Assembly: GCF_019457595.1 (NCBI RefSeq)
Contig: NZ_CP080419.1
Location: 3,658,001 to 3,722,000, forward strand
Reading direction: 5' to 3'
Length of the DNA: 64,000 bases
DNA from: Shewanella psychrotolerans
GTDB lineage: Bacteria > Pseudomonadota > Gammaproteobacteria > Enterobacterales > Shewanellaceae
In this document: piece after piece, positions 9,130-17,963 of the stretch
Layout: each line of letters starts with the position of its first letter
How positions within the stretch are numbered: the first letter of the stretch is position 1
Notes under the pieces: generated by a model
The model's input: the letters and a program-made list of their open reading frames with translations, nothing else
Told to the model about the DNA's origin: nothing
The model's database searches: none
Made by a program: the position numbers and the translations under genes

Positions 9130-11130
9130 TTAGAAACGATAAGTCATACCTAACCAATAACGACGTCCATCTTCGACATAACCATACTCATCTTGAGTGA
9201 TCTCCTTATCAAACGCATTATATATACCTAAGCTAAATTTGAGCATTTCATTCATCTGATAATTGGCGCCCAGATCCAATAAAGTGTACGAAGGCGCGAT
9301 TAAGCTGCGCGACGATGGCCCCGTCGTCGGCTGGCTCTCTTCACCACGATAGTTAACTCTTAGCCAAGTATTTACGCTCTCAAAAGGTTCATAGTTTAAT
9401 GAGCTATTAATTAAATGCTTAGGCAATTGATTGAGTGGGCTGCCTTTATAAGCTCCGGTCTTTTGCTCTGAATCTGTGTAGGTATAGTTTGCCGTAAAGC
9501 CAAGGTTTTCAAGAATTTTATAATCTATGGTCAACTCCACGCCTTGCGTTACCGCATCGTCGATATTCACATAAGTGGTGGGGTCTGAACCAAACTGGTT
9601 TGGACCATCGTTGCACTGAGTAATAGGACAGGCAACACGGGTGATCTTATCCTTAAACTCGTTATAAAAAACGCCAGCGCTAGCGGTTATGTTATCGGTT
9701 AGATCTGAATATAGACCTAGCTCATAGTTAACTGAAGTTTCGGGCTCAAGATCTGGATTACCATACATATTGCCACCACGACTCACTTGGCCCCAATCGG
9801 GCACGGTCTGACGTAAACTCGGAGCCCTAAACCCGGTTGATACCCCACCCTTTAAGGTGGTGCTGTCGGTGACGCCCCAAACTCCGTAAATACGAGGGCT
9901 AAGATGGTTGCCGAAGTTCTCATCATCGTCTATTCGAAGTCCCAAGGTCAGCGCAAAGTTATCGACTATGCGCCACTCATCCTCGGAAAAAATCGACCAT
10001 TGTCTGCGGTTGATATCGGTTAAATCGCTGAGTTGATTCCCCGTTTCGTCGGTTAAATCCTGATAGTTAAAAGCGGCTCCAAAGGTCGCCGTATGGCTGT
10101 CACCTAGGAAAGTTACCAAGCTGGACTGAACATCGGTGTTGGTGATCTTCATCTTACGAGTCTTGTTATCAAAAACCTCATGCTTGATGTATGAATTCAA
10201 AGTTCCAACATCCCAGCGTCCAGTATGAGAAAGAGAGATGGTGCTGTTGTCATATTCTGTAGTCGAAGATTCCGGACAGCCTCGACGGCCGCAACTTTCA
10301 CCAGGAGGGAGCGGTGCAACGGTCTTACCTAAGGTGCTGTCGAGCTCTTGGCTCGATACGCCAAGCTCCAACATGATGTCATGATTATCGTTCGGTGTAA
10401 GCGCAAACCTTGCAGTAAGGTTAGTGGCATCGCGGCCACGATAACCGTCATAGATCTGATCTTCTTGTCGTTGGGAATATTGACCGTACAACTGCATCCC
10501 AAGCAGATCTTCGATCAAACCGCCATTAACAAAAAAGTTCCCTTGATACACATTGCCCGACACCGATTTTTCCTGCAGCGTCGTATCGAGTCGCACTTCG
10601 CCTTGCCACTCATTAGGCACTTTGCGAGTGATGATATTAATCACCCCACCGATTGCATCAGAACCATAAAGGGATGACATGGGACCGCGGACAATTTCGA
10701 TCCTATCGATGGCGGCCAGCGGAGGCGTCCATGCCCCTTCGACTCCAGGACCGTCGCTGTTGGTACGAGTCTCGCGGGAGGATTGGCGCTTACCATCTAC
10801 CAAGATAAGCGTATATTGACTGCCCATACCTCGTAAGCTAATGTCCTGACGATCGGCGCCACCTGTCACCACAACCCCGGGCACTGCTAGCATGGCATCG
10901 GTTAAATCACGGTAGAAACGATTGTCGAGATCCTCACGAACGATCACGCTGATAGAGGCGGGAGCTTCACGGATCTGCTGTTCAAATCCCGAGGCGGTTA
11001 CGACTATCCTCTCCATCTCACTGTCTTTATCTAATACTGTATCAGCCAAGGTATTGGTCACCTGCACAGCAGGCAACAAACATAAAGCAGTGATCAATTG
11101 AGCAAGATATTTCTTACGACTTAACAACAT
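9130..11130 (-). CDS. TonB-dependent siderophore receptor (IrgA/CirA-like)
   Basis: Outer-membrane ferric-siderophore receptor of 666 residues. The open frame runs to a TTG three codons further up, but the ATG at 11130 is preferred: AGGGAGA lies 10 bases before it and only two bases before the TTG. Signal peptide about 1-29, TonB box MERIVVTASG, plug domain with IRGMGSQYTLILVDGKRQ-like blocks and IEIVRGPMSSLYGSDAIGGVINII, then a 22-strand-type barrel ending in the canonical WLGMTYRF with terminal Phe. A Fur box lies upstream, and a LysR gene is divergent, the same arrangement as irgA/irgB in Vibrio cholerae. Catechol siderophores such as enterobactin are the likely ligands by family, but not provable here. 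Confidence 0.92.
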   Translation of the reverse strand: MLLSRKKYLAQLITALCLLPAVQVTNTLADTVLDKDSEMERIVVTASGFEQQIREAPASISVIVREDLDNRFYRDLTDAMLAVPGVVVTGGADRQDISLRGMGSQYTLILVDGKRQSSRETRTNSDGPGVEGAWTPPLAAIDRIEIVRGPMSSLYGSDAIGGVINIITRKVPNEWQGEVRLDTTLQEKSVSGNVYQGNFFVNGGLIEDLLGMQLYGQYSQRQEDQIYDGYRGRDATNLTARFALTPNDNHDIMLELGVSSQELDSTLGKTVAPLPPGESCGRRGCPESSTTEYDNSTISLSHTGRWDVGTLNSYIKHEVFDNKTRKMKITNTDVQSSLVTFLGDSHTATFGAAFNYQDLTDETGNQLSDLTDINRRQWSIFSEDEWRIVDNFALTLGLRIDDDENFGNHLSPRIYGVWGVTDSTTLKGGVSTGFRAPSLRQTVPDWGQVSRGGNMYGNPDLEPETSVNYELGLYSDLTDNITASAGVFYNEFKDKITRVACPITQCNDGPNQFGSDPTTYVNIDDAVTQGVELTIDYKILENLGFTANYTYTDSEQKTGAYKGSPLNQLPKHLINSSLNYEPFESVNTWLRVNYRGEESQPTTGPSSRSLIAPSYTLLDLGANYQMNEMLKFSLGIYNAFDKEITQDEYGYVEDGRRYWLGMTYRF

Positions 11131-11166
11131 AAGCGACAAGTCTCCCTAAAGCGCAAATTTTGTAAA

Positions 11167-11181
11167 TGAGAATTATTTTCA
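11167..11181. promoter_or_regulatory. Fur box
   Basis: TGAGAATTATTTTCA is a 7-1-7 inverted repeat close to TGATAATNATTATCA, 36 bases before the siderophore-receptor start and 76 before the LysR start. It predicts iron repression of the receptor and possibly of the LysR gene. Confidence 0.8.
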
Positions 11182-11256
11182 GTTCGATAATGTATCTCTA
11201 TGTTACAATCGCCTCAAGTTAGACTTTATCTATTCACTTGTAAGAGTTACTTAAGA

Positions 11257-12138
11257 ATGAACAAAAATATGATCAAGGGGATGATCGTTTTCACAACTAT
11301 TGCGCAGAAGGGTTCTATGAGTGCGGCCGCGCAATCGCTAAATCTCAGCTCATCGGCAGTAAGCCAACAGGTATCTAAACTCGAAATGGATATGGGGATC
11401 TGCCTATTTCATCGCAATACTCGCAACCTAACCCTCACCGAAGCTGGAAGACTGTTCTATGAGAACTGTCGCAGAGTCATAGCGATAGTCGAAAGTGCAG
11501 AGCAGCAACTACATGATCTGAAAGATATTCCATCTGGAGAATTAAAAATTGCTGTACCGGTAGGCTTTGGTGGGGGCTTGCTCAGTGAGCCCTTTAATCA
11601 ACTGCTAATGTCACATCCTCAGATAAGTTTAAATTTAATCTTACAAGATGAGCCAATAGATATAGTAAATCAGGGCATCGATCTGGCTATCTGCATCGGT
11701 CCGTTGTCGGACTCTAATCTTATTGCTCGCCATTTAGCCAATTGGCGCATGTTACTCTGCGCCTCGCCCGAATACATAACAAGAGAGCAAGAGATAAAAC
11801 ATCCATCTGAATTAATGAAATACAATAGAATCAATCACGCCTACGCTAAGTGGGAAACTCTAACCCACAACCACAGCCAAGAACGTTTCGAGCTGACAGG
11901 TCAGCGAATCACAGTCAACAATATGCAGACCTTAATTCAACTGACCCTAGATGGGCTAGGATTTGCGGCTGTGCCAGAGCCTGAGGTTTATCGATATCTA
12001 GAACAAGGAAAACTGGTGACAATACTGCCAGAATGGTCACTCGATAACTTTAGCGTTTACTGTGTCAATTCGGCGCGAGATAAGCAACCAGCTAAAGTAA
12101 GAGAGGCCATCAATGCCCTTAGTGAATATTTTGGCTAA
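11257..12138 (+). CDS. LysR-family regulator, IrgB-like
   Basis: A 293-residue LysR protein: N-terminal winged helix (about 5-64, with FTTIAQKGSMSAAAQSLNLS and LFHRNTRNLTLTEAG) and a C-terminal substrate-binding domain (about 90-290) of the CrgA/PecT-like subgroup. The frame is open 19 codons further upstream, but the ATG at 11257 gives the normal LysR start and length and has a TAAGAG site 10 bases before it. It is divergent from the siderophore receptor across a Fur box, matching the Vibrio irgB-irgA arrangement in which IrgB activates the receptor gene. Confidence 0.9.
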   Translation: MNKNMIKGMIVFTTIAQKGSMSAAAQSLNLSSSAVSQQVSKLEMDMGICLFHRNTRNLTLTEAGRLFYENCRRVIAIVESAEQQLHDLKDIPSGELKIAVPVGFGGGLLSEPFNQLLMSHPQISLNLILQDEPIDIVNQGIDLAICIGPLSDSNLIARHLANWRMLLCASPEYITREQEIKHPSELMKYNRINHAYAKWETLTHNHSQERFELTGQRITVNNMQTLIQLTLDGLGFAAVPEPEVYRYLEQGKLVTILPEWSLDNFSVYCVNSARDKQPAKVREAINALSEYFG

Positions 12139-12145
12139 CCTCATT

Positions 12146-12394
12146 TTAGCCATCAGTTGTCGATGTATCAGGTTCACGATAAAGCTTAACCAAATAGTAG
12201 ATATCAATTAATACAATAAAGAAATTAACTAATGCCACAGGTATAGCACTAATAGCCACACCATAGGCTACAAATAGCAAAGCACCGATTAAGTTCCACC
12301 AGCGTAGCTTCTTGATATTTGACATCATCAATGACACAGCCACAACCACTGAGGCTAGATAACCTACCCATTCCCAAATTGTCGCGCTATCCAT
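12146..12394 (-). CDS. Small inner-membrane protein, YgjV/SWEET-like
   Basis: An 82-residue protein with three hydrophobic helices (about 8-26, 33-50, 52-72) and a polar tail. WWNLIGALLFVAYG and ALVNFFIVLIDIYYL resemble half-sized SWEET-like or YgjV-type membrane proteins often left as uncharacterised. AAGAGG five bases before ATG supports the start. Its stop lies 8 bases from the convergent LysR stop. Function unknown. Confidence 0.75.
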   Translation of the reverse strand: MDSATIWEWVGYLASVVVAVSLMMSNIKKLRWWNLIGALLFVAYGVAISAIPVALVNFFIVLIDIYYLVKLYREPDTSTTDG

Positions 12395-12512
12395 AGATAC
12401 CTCTTCAATTAATAAACGCTATGTTATTATGGACACTAACCGCTATAAACGACAGTAATGACAAATATAACAAGCGTTTATTTGGCGTCATAGCAGCCCT
12501 TTATCCCGACAA

Positions 12513-12950
12513 TTAACGCTGCACGACGGCAGCCGTCATACGGGAGATACAACAAAGCTCACCCGCGCTATTATGAACAAGGATCTCCCAAACTGAACTG
12601 CGTTTCCCCAGATGAACAGGCTTTGCCGTCGCTGTAAGTATGCCATTACGTGATGCTTTCAAATGATTGGCATTAATCTCTTGCCCGACGCAATAATATT
12701 GCTCGAAATCGACAACAAAATTAGCTGCATAACTGGCTACCGTCTCAGCTAAAGCGACGTTAGCTCCACCATGAACAATACCAAGTGGATTATGGATCGC
12801 AGGAGAAGCAGGCATCGTTGCCTTCATATAATCCTCGCCAATTTCCGATATTTTAATCCCCATGGTCTGCATCAATGTGCCTTTACCATGCATGCCTGCA
12901 TCCATCTTGGCGCAGTCTTCCAGTGTGACAGGTCTAAACCAAATGCTCAT
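12513..12950 (-). CDS. menI: Hotdog-fold acyl-CoA thioesterase, MenI-like
   Basis: A 145-residue hotdog thioesterase. NPLGIVHGGANVALAETVAS is the catalytic block of the PaaI/YdiI group (His-Gly-Gly with the following Glu), and VGQEINANHLKASRNG and PVHLGKRSSVWEI match the E. coli 1,4-dihydroxy-2-naphthoyl-CoA hydrolase (YdiI/MenI) along most of its length. It likely hydrolyses that CoA ester in menaquinone synthesis, important for anaerobic respiration, though the EntH-type proofreading thioesterase is close in sequence. Confidence 0.85.
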   Translation of the reverse strand: MSIWFRPVTLEDCAKMDAGMHGKGTLMQTMGIKISEIGEDYMKATMPASPAIHNPLGIVHGGANVALAETVASYAANFVVDFEQYYCVGQEINANHLKASRNGILTATAKPVHLGKRSSVWEILVHNSAGELCCISRMTAAVVQR

Positions 12951-13264
12951 GCGTTATTCCATTTTGTCTGTAAAGTGAGAGCGTTAGTCTACTGTGTAAC
13001 TATCACAAATTAAATACGCTTACCGCTAGGGCTAAAAGAAGCTGCGGAGGCGAGCCGCTGGCCTTGATTTGGATTAACTAAGTTTTGAACTAAGTTTCTT
13101 AGCCATACCTTCGATTAACTAGATTTGCTTTAACAACAACGTAAACCAAATAAACCAGTAACATCAAGCTCAAGCAGCCTAACACTCATTTTCAGGCTTG
13201 GGTTCTGGTTCAAGCTGTGACTCTGAAGCTAGGTGTCGAGTGTCGGATGCATACCTTAAAAAAA
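12951..13264. other. Intergenic region without recognised feature
   Basis: About 310 bases between the thioesterase start and the 5'-nucleotidase terminator. It should contain the minus-strand thioesterase promoter at its left end; I see no ORF, strong hairpin or operator in the rest. Confidence 0.4.
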
Positions 13265-13292
13265 CAGTGCCTAACCTAAAGGTTAGGCACTG
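13265..13292 (-). terminator. Intrinsic terminator of the 5'-nucleotidase gene
   Basis: A perfect 13-bp stem (CAGTGCCTAACCT, loop AA, AGGTTAGGCACTG) followed on the minus strand by seven T residues. Confidence 0.93.
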
Positions 13293-13339
13293 ATTCAAGA
13301 TCTAAGTGAACTGCTGATTAACCTTATAAAATAATAAGA

Positions 13340-15073
13340 TTAACTGCCGCAGCCATCAGAACTGTTGGAGTTGATATAGCGAACATCTTTCGCTCTATCA
13401 TAATCGGCAGGATCGAGCGTTTCATGCTTTTTGATGAATTGATAAAGCATATCTGCATCAATAAAGCCGGTGTCTATCGCCTTGCCCTTCAACTTGGGGT
13501 ATTTGTTACCGCCAGCAGCGTTATAACTAGGCAGGGTAAATCGATATGTATCCTTTAGCTTGAAAGGCTTATCACCAATAGATCTGATATCGACATCTTT
13601 AGCTTTACAGTCAACCGTCATCTTGATACCGCTGAAGTGGGCAAAGCCGCCAGAACCTCGAGTCTTAAGTGCCACCTTAGACAAATACTTCTTCAGTTCG
13701 GTCCCATTCATCTCGGTCACAGTCACGCTGTTTGAAAAAGGCTGCACCTTAAGCACATCACGATAGCGAATAGGCCCTTTCTTTATGCTGGCACGAATAC
13801 CGCCAGAATTGATGATGCCAAAATCAGCAGGCACAGGGAGTTGAGTCTGAGCATGGGCGATCATCATGCCTAGCGGGGTCGCTTGGTTACGAACAACCTT
13901 ACGCTTACCAATGAAATCCGCCTTTGCCACACCAATCTGCTCTCTCAACTTCAGCTGACCATTACGCTGATAAGGACGAAGCAGCTCGAGAGTTTCCTTA
14001 TCCTTAGGCGTCATCATTTCAGGCGGATAGTAGGAACCAAACTTGGTTTCGGTATTCACAGGTACCAACTGGTAGTTTGCTAGATGCAGTTGACCACCAT
14101 AGTATTCAAAATCGGCGCGACCAACATACTTGCCCCATTCGTAGGCTTGCATGATCCAGGTGCCATTTTGACGATCAGGCTTACAAGGTTCATCTCGACC
14201 ATAATCTTTTACGTACTTACCAGTATCCCCTTCCATGCAGACGGGCAACTGCGAATGTCCACCAATGATGGCTTGAACCTGACCAGGCTTAAGGCTACGA
14301 GCCAGAGCGACGTCACCGGGCGCGTTACTGCCGTGCCGACCATTTTCATAGTGGCCCATATGAGTAAGACCAAAAACAAGATCAGGATGATGCTTCTCTT
14401 CAAGCTCTGCCAAAACCGCTTTCGCCTCTGCTTGAGCAGGAGTAAATTTTAATGCTTCAACGTACTCTGGATTGCCGATCTCAGCGGTATGCTCGGTAGT
14501 CAGGCCGACAACGGCGAGCTTTAACCCCTGAACCTCGAATAGCTTATAAGGCTCGAAGTAGCGTTGCCATTCACCATCGACTTGGCGATAGATGTTGGCC
14601 GATAACCAAGGAAATTTTGACCAGCCTCTCTGCTTACCCATCACTGTCGATGGATTATCAAACTCATGGTTGCCCACGGCCATGGCGTCATAGCCAAGGT
14701 GATTCATGCCGATAAAATCTGGCTCGGCGTCTTGAAGATCAGACTCAGGAACACCAGTGTTAATATCGCCACCAGAGAGCAGTAAAGTCTCCCCACCTTG
14801 CTCGCTAACCTCTTTACGGATCTGGTCTAGTATGGTTTTTCGCGCAGCCATACCATACTCACCTCTTGAGCCTTGCCAAAAACGTCCATGATGATCATTG
14901 GTATGTAGCACGGTGAAGCGTTTACAGTCATCACCGGCGGCTTGACAGGCAATAGATGCTGTTGTCTTAGGCGCCTTTTCCACCTTTTCCTTACCACAGC
15001 CGCTCAATGCTAACGTTAGTGCGATAGCTGAGCCAGTAAGAAGTAGGCTAGAAGGACGGAGTGAAGTATTCAT
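13340..15073 (-). CDS. 5'-nucleotidase / 2',3'-cyclic phosphodiesterase family lipoprotein (UshA-like)
   Basis: A 577-residue UshA-family enzyme that removes phosphate from nucleotides outside the inner membrane. The N-terminus has a lipobox (ALSGC, Cys26), so it should be a lipoprotein, unlike soluble E. coli UshA. The metallophosphatase domain (about 50-380) shows VLHTNDHHG, GGDINTG, GNHEFDNP, and GGHSQLP metal-site blocks; the C-terminal nucleotide-recognition domain (about 385-560) has GIINSGGIRA and VQPFSNSV. It follows the nuclease genes on the same strand after a terminator, and would complete DNA use by dephosphorylating the released nucleotides. Cys residues near the C-terminus (DGCGS) may form a disulfide. 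Confidence 0.92.
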   Translation of the reverse strand: MNTSLRPSSLLLTGSAIALTLALSGCGKEKVEKAPKTTASIACQAAGDDCKRFTVLHTNDHHGRFWQGSRGEYGMAARKTILDQIRKEVSEQGGETLLLSGGDINTGVPESDLQDAEPDFIGMNHLGYDAMAVGNHEFDNPSTVMGKQRGWSKFPWLSANIYRQVDGEWQRYFEPYKLFEVQGLKLAVVGLTTEHTAEIGNPEYVEALKFTPAQAEAKAVLAELEEKHHPDLVFGLTHMGHYENGRHGSNAPGDVALARSLKPGQVQAIIGGHSQLPVCMEGDTGKYVKDYGRDEPCKPDRQNGTWIMQAYEWGKYVGRADFEYYGGQLHLANYQLVPVNTETKFGSYYPPEMMTPKDKETLELLRPYQRNGQLKLREQIGVAKADFIGKRKVVRNQATPLGMMIAHAQTQLPVPADFGIINSGGIRASIKKGPIRYRDVLKVQPFSNSVTVTEMNGTELKKYLSKVALKTRGSGGFAHFSGIKMTVDCKAKDVDIRSIGDKPFKLKDTYRFTLPSYNAAGGNKYPKLKGKAIDTGFIDADMLYQFIKKHETLDPADYDRAKDVRYINSNSSDGCGS

Positions 15074-15185
15074 AATAATCCTTCAATAATATTTAGATAA
15101 GCGTTGTCACTTGCCCAAAGGGCTTAATCTCTACATTAAGAACAAAGCGCACAAGGCGAGGTGTAGACAACGTCTGTACAGTTAA

Positions 15186-15224
15186 AAAAAGCAGCACCCA
15201 GAGCGGATCCCGGTGCTGCTTTTT
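15186..15224 (-). terminator. Terminator after the EndA-like nuclease gene
   Basis: AAAAAGCAGCACC pairs with GGTGCTGCTTTTT around a 13-base loop, with a T7 run on the minus strand. It separates the nuclease operon from the 5'-nucleotidase gene, so the latter likely has its own promoter or depends on readthrough. Confidence 0.88.
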
Positions 15225-15241
15225 ATCGGCTTAACTGATGA

Positions 15242-17887
15242 TTAACCTTGACGGCGACGCCACCACAATAGCGGTAGCAGTAGAGTCATAAGACCGCCCA
15301 AACTACCCGCCCCATCAGGCTTAGTCCAACCAGGTTCTTCGGTGTTTGTCACCTCAAGGCTAACAGACTTAACAAAGCTGTCTTCCCCAACCGTTGCCGT
15401 GAGTTCGAACACCAATATTTGGTCAATATTGACACTAGGTGCAGTCACATCAAGTGTCAGACCTGTAGCAGTAAACATGGCCGTGGTTCCAGATACCTGT
15501 TTCCAGCTGTAGTCAGTCCCTTCTGGTGCATCGGCAACAACGGCAGTAATTGCCGTCTTTTCACCTTCAGTCACTTTGGTTGTCCCTGTAAACTCTACAT
15601 TCAACGTCAAAGGTACGTTAATCACGCTCAGGCTAACCGCTTTGGTGGTTTCCAAAGTGCCGTCACTGATGGTCAAAGTGAAGTTCAACGTCTCGTCGGC
15701 TTTAACCATTGGCGCCGTCAGAGACAAGATAGCCTTATCACCAACCACTGTTTTCTCTTCACCAACAAGCTGTTCCCACTTATAAGTAAGCGCTACACCT
15801 TCGCCAGCTTTGATTGCCGAGGCATCGATTGTGTAAGCTGCACCTTCAATAACACTCTCAGGCGCAACAATCTCGCCTTCGACGTCCAAAACAGGATTTG
15901 GATCATCACCACAAACTGCACCATACACTTCTTTTACTAACTCAGGGCGGTCAATGAAAGGGTTACGGTTGCCTTGGTATTTATATACCTGGTTGTTACG
16001 GTTCTGCTCATAGGTATCAACAGCGTCTAACTGGTTCCACGCATACAGAGTACAAAGCGTACCAATAAGCGGAGCGCTATCCTCGTCAGTCGTGGTTAGA
16101 CGATCGACGGCGACGAGATCTGGCATATTCGTCGTTGCGGTATCCGTACCTTGATAGCGAGTATCCATATACATGATCATACGGGCAACGTCGCCTTTCA
16201 CCTCATCACGAGGCTCCCAGCAATCCGTTGTTTTGTTCAAGTAGTTACCCGTACCCACACCATTGAATAGAACCTCTTCACCAGTATCGCTACATAGACC
16301 AAAGTCATTATTGCTTCGTGCGGTGTTGATGCCTGGATCTGAAGGACGCAGGTGATGGGCATCGGTATAGCCCCACTGAGACTCACTTGGGAAGCCATGG
16401 CTCTTGGCCCAAACGTGTTCACGGTTCCACTTACCTACACCACTACCACCAGTTTGATTGTCGTACTTTGAAATAGAAGCACCGGTATAGATCTCGATAA
16501 CATTTTTATCATTATCAGGATCTTGGTCTGCATAACTCAGTGCGCTCCAAACCTGCTTATAAGTCAGTTGCTTGTGATCTTTAGCAATGATAACTGACAG
16601 TGCATTTTTAAGCTCTTCAGCATTGGCAAACTCACCACTCAATACATCTGAGTAATAGATTTCAGCATTGAACGTAGCAGGATCGGCAACAGGAGTCAGC
16701 GTCTCACACCCCGTACAAGGGCCTGTTTCTGGCTCTGGTGGCTCTGGTGGCGTTACTGAACCATCGCATGCGCCTTCACCAGCACAACCTAGGCCATCAG
16801 CGGTATCGCTATCAAATACGGCCCACTGATTGTTGGCGCCGGGGAAATCGGCTTCAGCATTAGTATCACCAGCAGTCACACTGGCTTTACGACGCAGCGT
16901 CTTATTCGCGGTAGAGAAGTTGGCGTCGTTTGGATCAGTCCAAGCAGAACCTGGATCTTCACCGCGCTTACCGAAACGATCGATAACCACATCGTCTTTG
17001 GTCAATACCAGTGCGTCATCACCGTTGAAATAAGTGACCGTAGAAGGAGTGCCTACTTTAAAGGCATCAGCGGCACCTGAGTTATGGAAAACAATGCTCT
17101 TTCCTGGCTCCAAAGTGCCAGTCAGTGTCTCAGTATTACCTGGATCAGTTTTACCATTACCAAACAGAGTCAACTTATAAACATTGGCATCCAGATCGAT
17201 GGCTGTGCCACCAACGTTGGAGATCTCAATTGCTTTGTTATTGCTGCTGCCTTCAATATATTCGGTAAGCAAGAGTACGCCAGGAGTGGCTTCTGAATTA
17301 CAAGCGCTTTCACCAGGACAACCAAGGCCATCAGATGTGTCTTGGTCGAAGACCACCCATTGATTGTCAGTACCAGGGAAATCAGCCTCAGCTGCAGTGT
17401 CACCAGTAGTGACACTGGCTTTGCGGCGTAGTGTCTTGTTGGCCGTGGAGAAGTTAGCGTCGTTTGGATCTGTCCAAGCCGAGCCTGGATCTTCACCACG
17501 CTTACCGAAGCGATCGATAACCGCATCGTCTTTGGTTAATACCAGCGCATCATCACCGTTGAAGTAAGTAACGGTAGAAGCACTACCAACTTTGAACGCA
17601 TCAACCGCACCAGAGTTATGGAAAACAAGGCTCTCTCCTGCAGCTAGAGTGCCTGTCAGCGTCTCGGTATTACCCGGATCGGTTTTACCATTGCCAAACA
17701 AAGTCAGCTTATAGACGTTGGCATCCAGATCGATGGCGCTGCCACCTAGGTTGGAGATCTCAACCGCTTTATTGTTGCTGCTGCCTTCGATGTATTCGGT
17801 GATAACTAAATTAGCACTGGCACCTGTAGATAGGGTACCCAAAACCATAGCAGTAGCTACAGCAACTGCATTCTTTTTAATTCTCAT
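15242..17887 (-). CDS. Exported endonuclease I-type nuclease with two lamin-tail domains and GlyGly-CTERM anchor
   Basis: An 881-residue multidomain nuclease. Domains in order: signal peptide (about 1-25), two tandem lamin-tail domains (about 26-203 and 204-385), endonuclease I/NucM domain (about 395-665, with NREHVWAKSHG holding the HNH-like catalytic His and DAHHLRPSD), two Ig/PKD-like repeats (about 670-855), and a C-terminal GSLGG plus hydrophobic helix plus WWRRR tail. That tail is the GlyGly-CTERM signal processed by rhombosortase with type II secretion. ATG 17887 is chosen over the open-frame ATG 24 bases upstream because AGAGAT precedes it and the signal peptide then starts MRIKKNA. 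It lies 76 bases after the ExeM-like gene and probably degrades extracellular DNA. Confidence 0.9.
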   Translation of the reverse strand: MRIKKNAVAVATAMVLGTLSTGASANLVITEYIEGSSNNKAVEISNLGGSAIDLDANVYKLTLFGNGKTDPGNTETLTGTLAAGESLVFHNSGAVDAFKVGSASTVTYFNGDDALVLTKDDAVIDRFGKRGEDPGSAWTDPNDANFSTANKTLRRKASVTTGDTAAEADFPGTDNQWVVFDQDTSDGLGCPGESACNSEATPGVLLLTEYIEGSSNNKAIEISNVGGTAIDLDANVYKLTLFGNGKTDPGNTETLTGTLEPGKSIVFHNSGAADAFKVGTPSTVTYFNGDDALVLTKDDVVIDRFGKRGEDPGSAWTDPNDANFSTANKTLRRKASVTAGDTNAEADFPGANNQWAVFDSDTADGLGCAGEGACDGSVTPPEPPEPETGPCTGCETLTPVADPATFNAEIYYSDVLSGEFANAEELKNALSVIIAKDHKQLTYKQVWSALSYADQDPDNDKNVIEIYTGASISKYDNQTGGSGVGKWNREHVWAKSHGFPSESQWGYTDAHHLRPSDPGINTARSNNDFGLCSDTGEEVLFNGVGTGNYLNKTTDCWEPRDEVKGDVARMIMYMDTRYQGTDTATTNMPDLVAVDRLTTTDEDSAPLIGTLCTLYAWNQLDAVDTYEQNRNNQVYKYQGNRNPFIDRPELVKEVYGAVCGDDPNPVLDVEGEIVAPESVIEGAAYTIDASAIKAGEGVALTYKWEQLVGEEKTVVGDKAILSLTAPMVKADETLNFTLTISDGTLETTKAVSLSVINVPLTLNVEFTGTTKVTEGEKTAITAVVADAPEGTDYSWKQVSGTTAMFTATGLTLDVTAPSVNIDQILVFELTATVGEDSFVKSVSLEVTNTEEPGWTKPDGAGSLGGLMTLLLPLLWWRRRQG
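16742..17275 (-). repeat. Tandem lamin-tail domain repeat, second copy
   Basis: Downstream copy of a 534-bp in-frame unit coding LLLTEYIEGSSNNKA onward. About 85% of residues match the first copy, and many nucleotide stretches are shared, for example CGTTTGGATC at 16927 and 17461. Confidence 0.9.
17276..17809 (-). repeat. Tandem lamin-tail domain repeat, first copy
   Basis: N-terminal copy of the 534-bp unit, beginning LVITEYIEGSSNNKA. Its high match to the adjacent copy points to a fairly recent duplication or ongoing gene conversion. Confidence 0.9.
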
Positions 17888-17963
17888 AATCGTATCTCTA
17901 TTTGAATCCATGGTGGGAAGCGCACAGCCCAGAGGCTGTGCGCTTCATTATCGAGATCAACCC

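Noticed and set aside
12985..13010. CRP site near 12990 (TGTGTAACTATCACA)
   Set aside because: The half-sites are one base too close and the first lacks the fifth consensus base.
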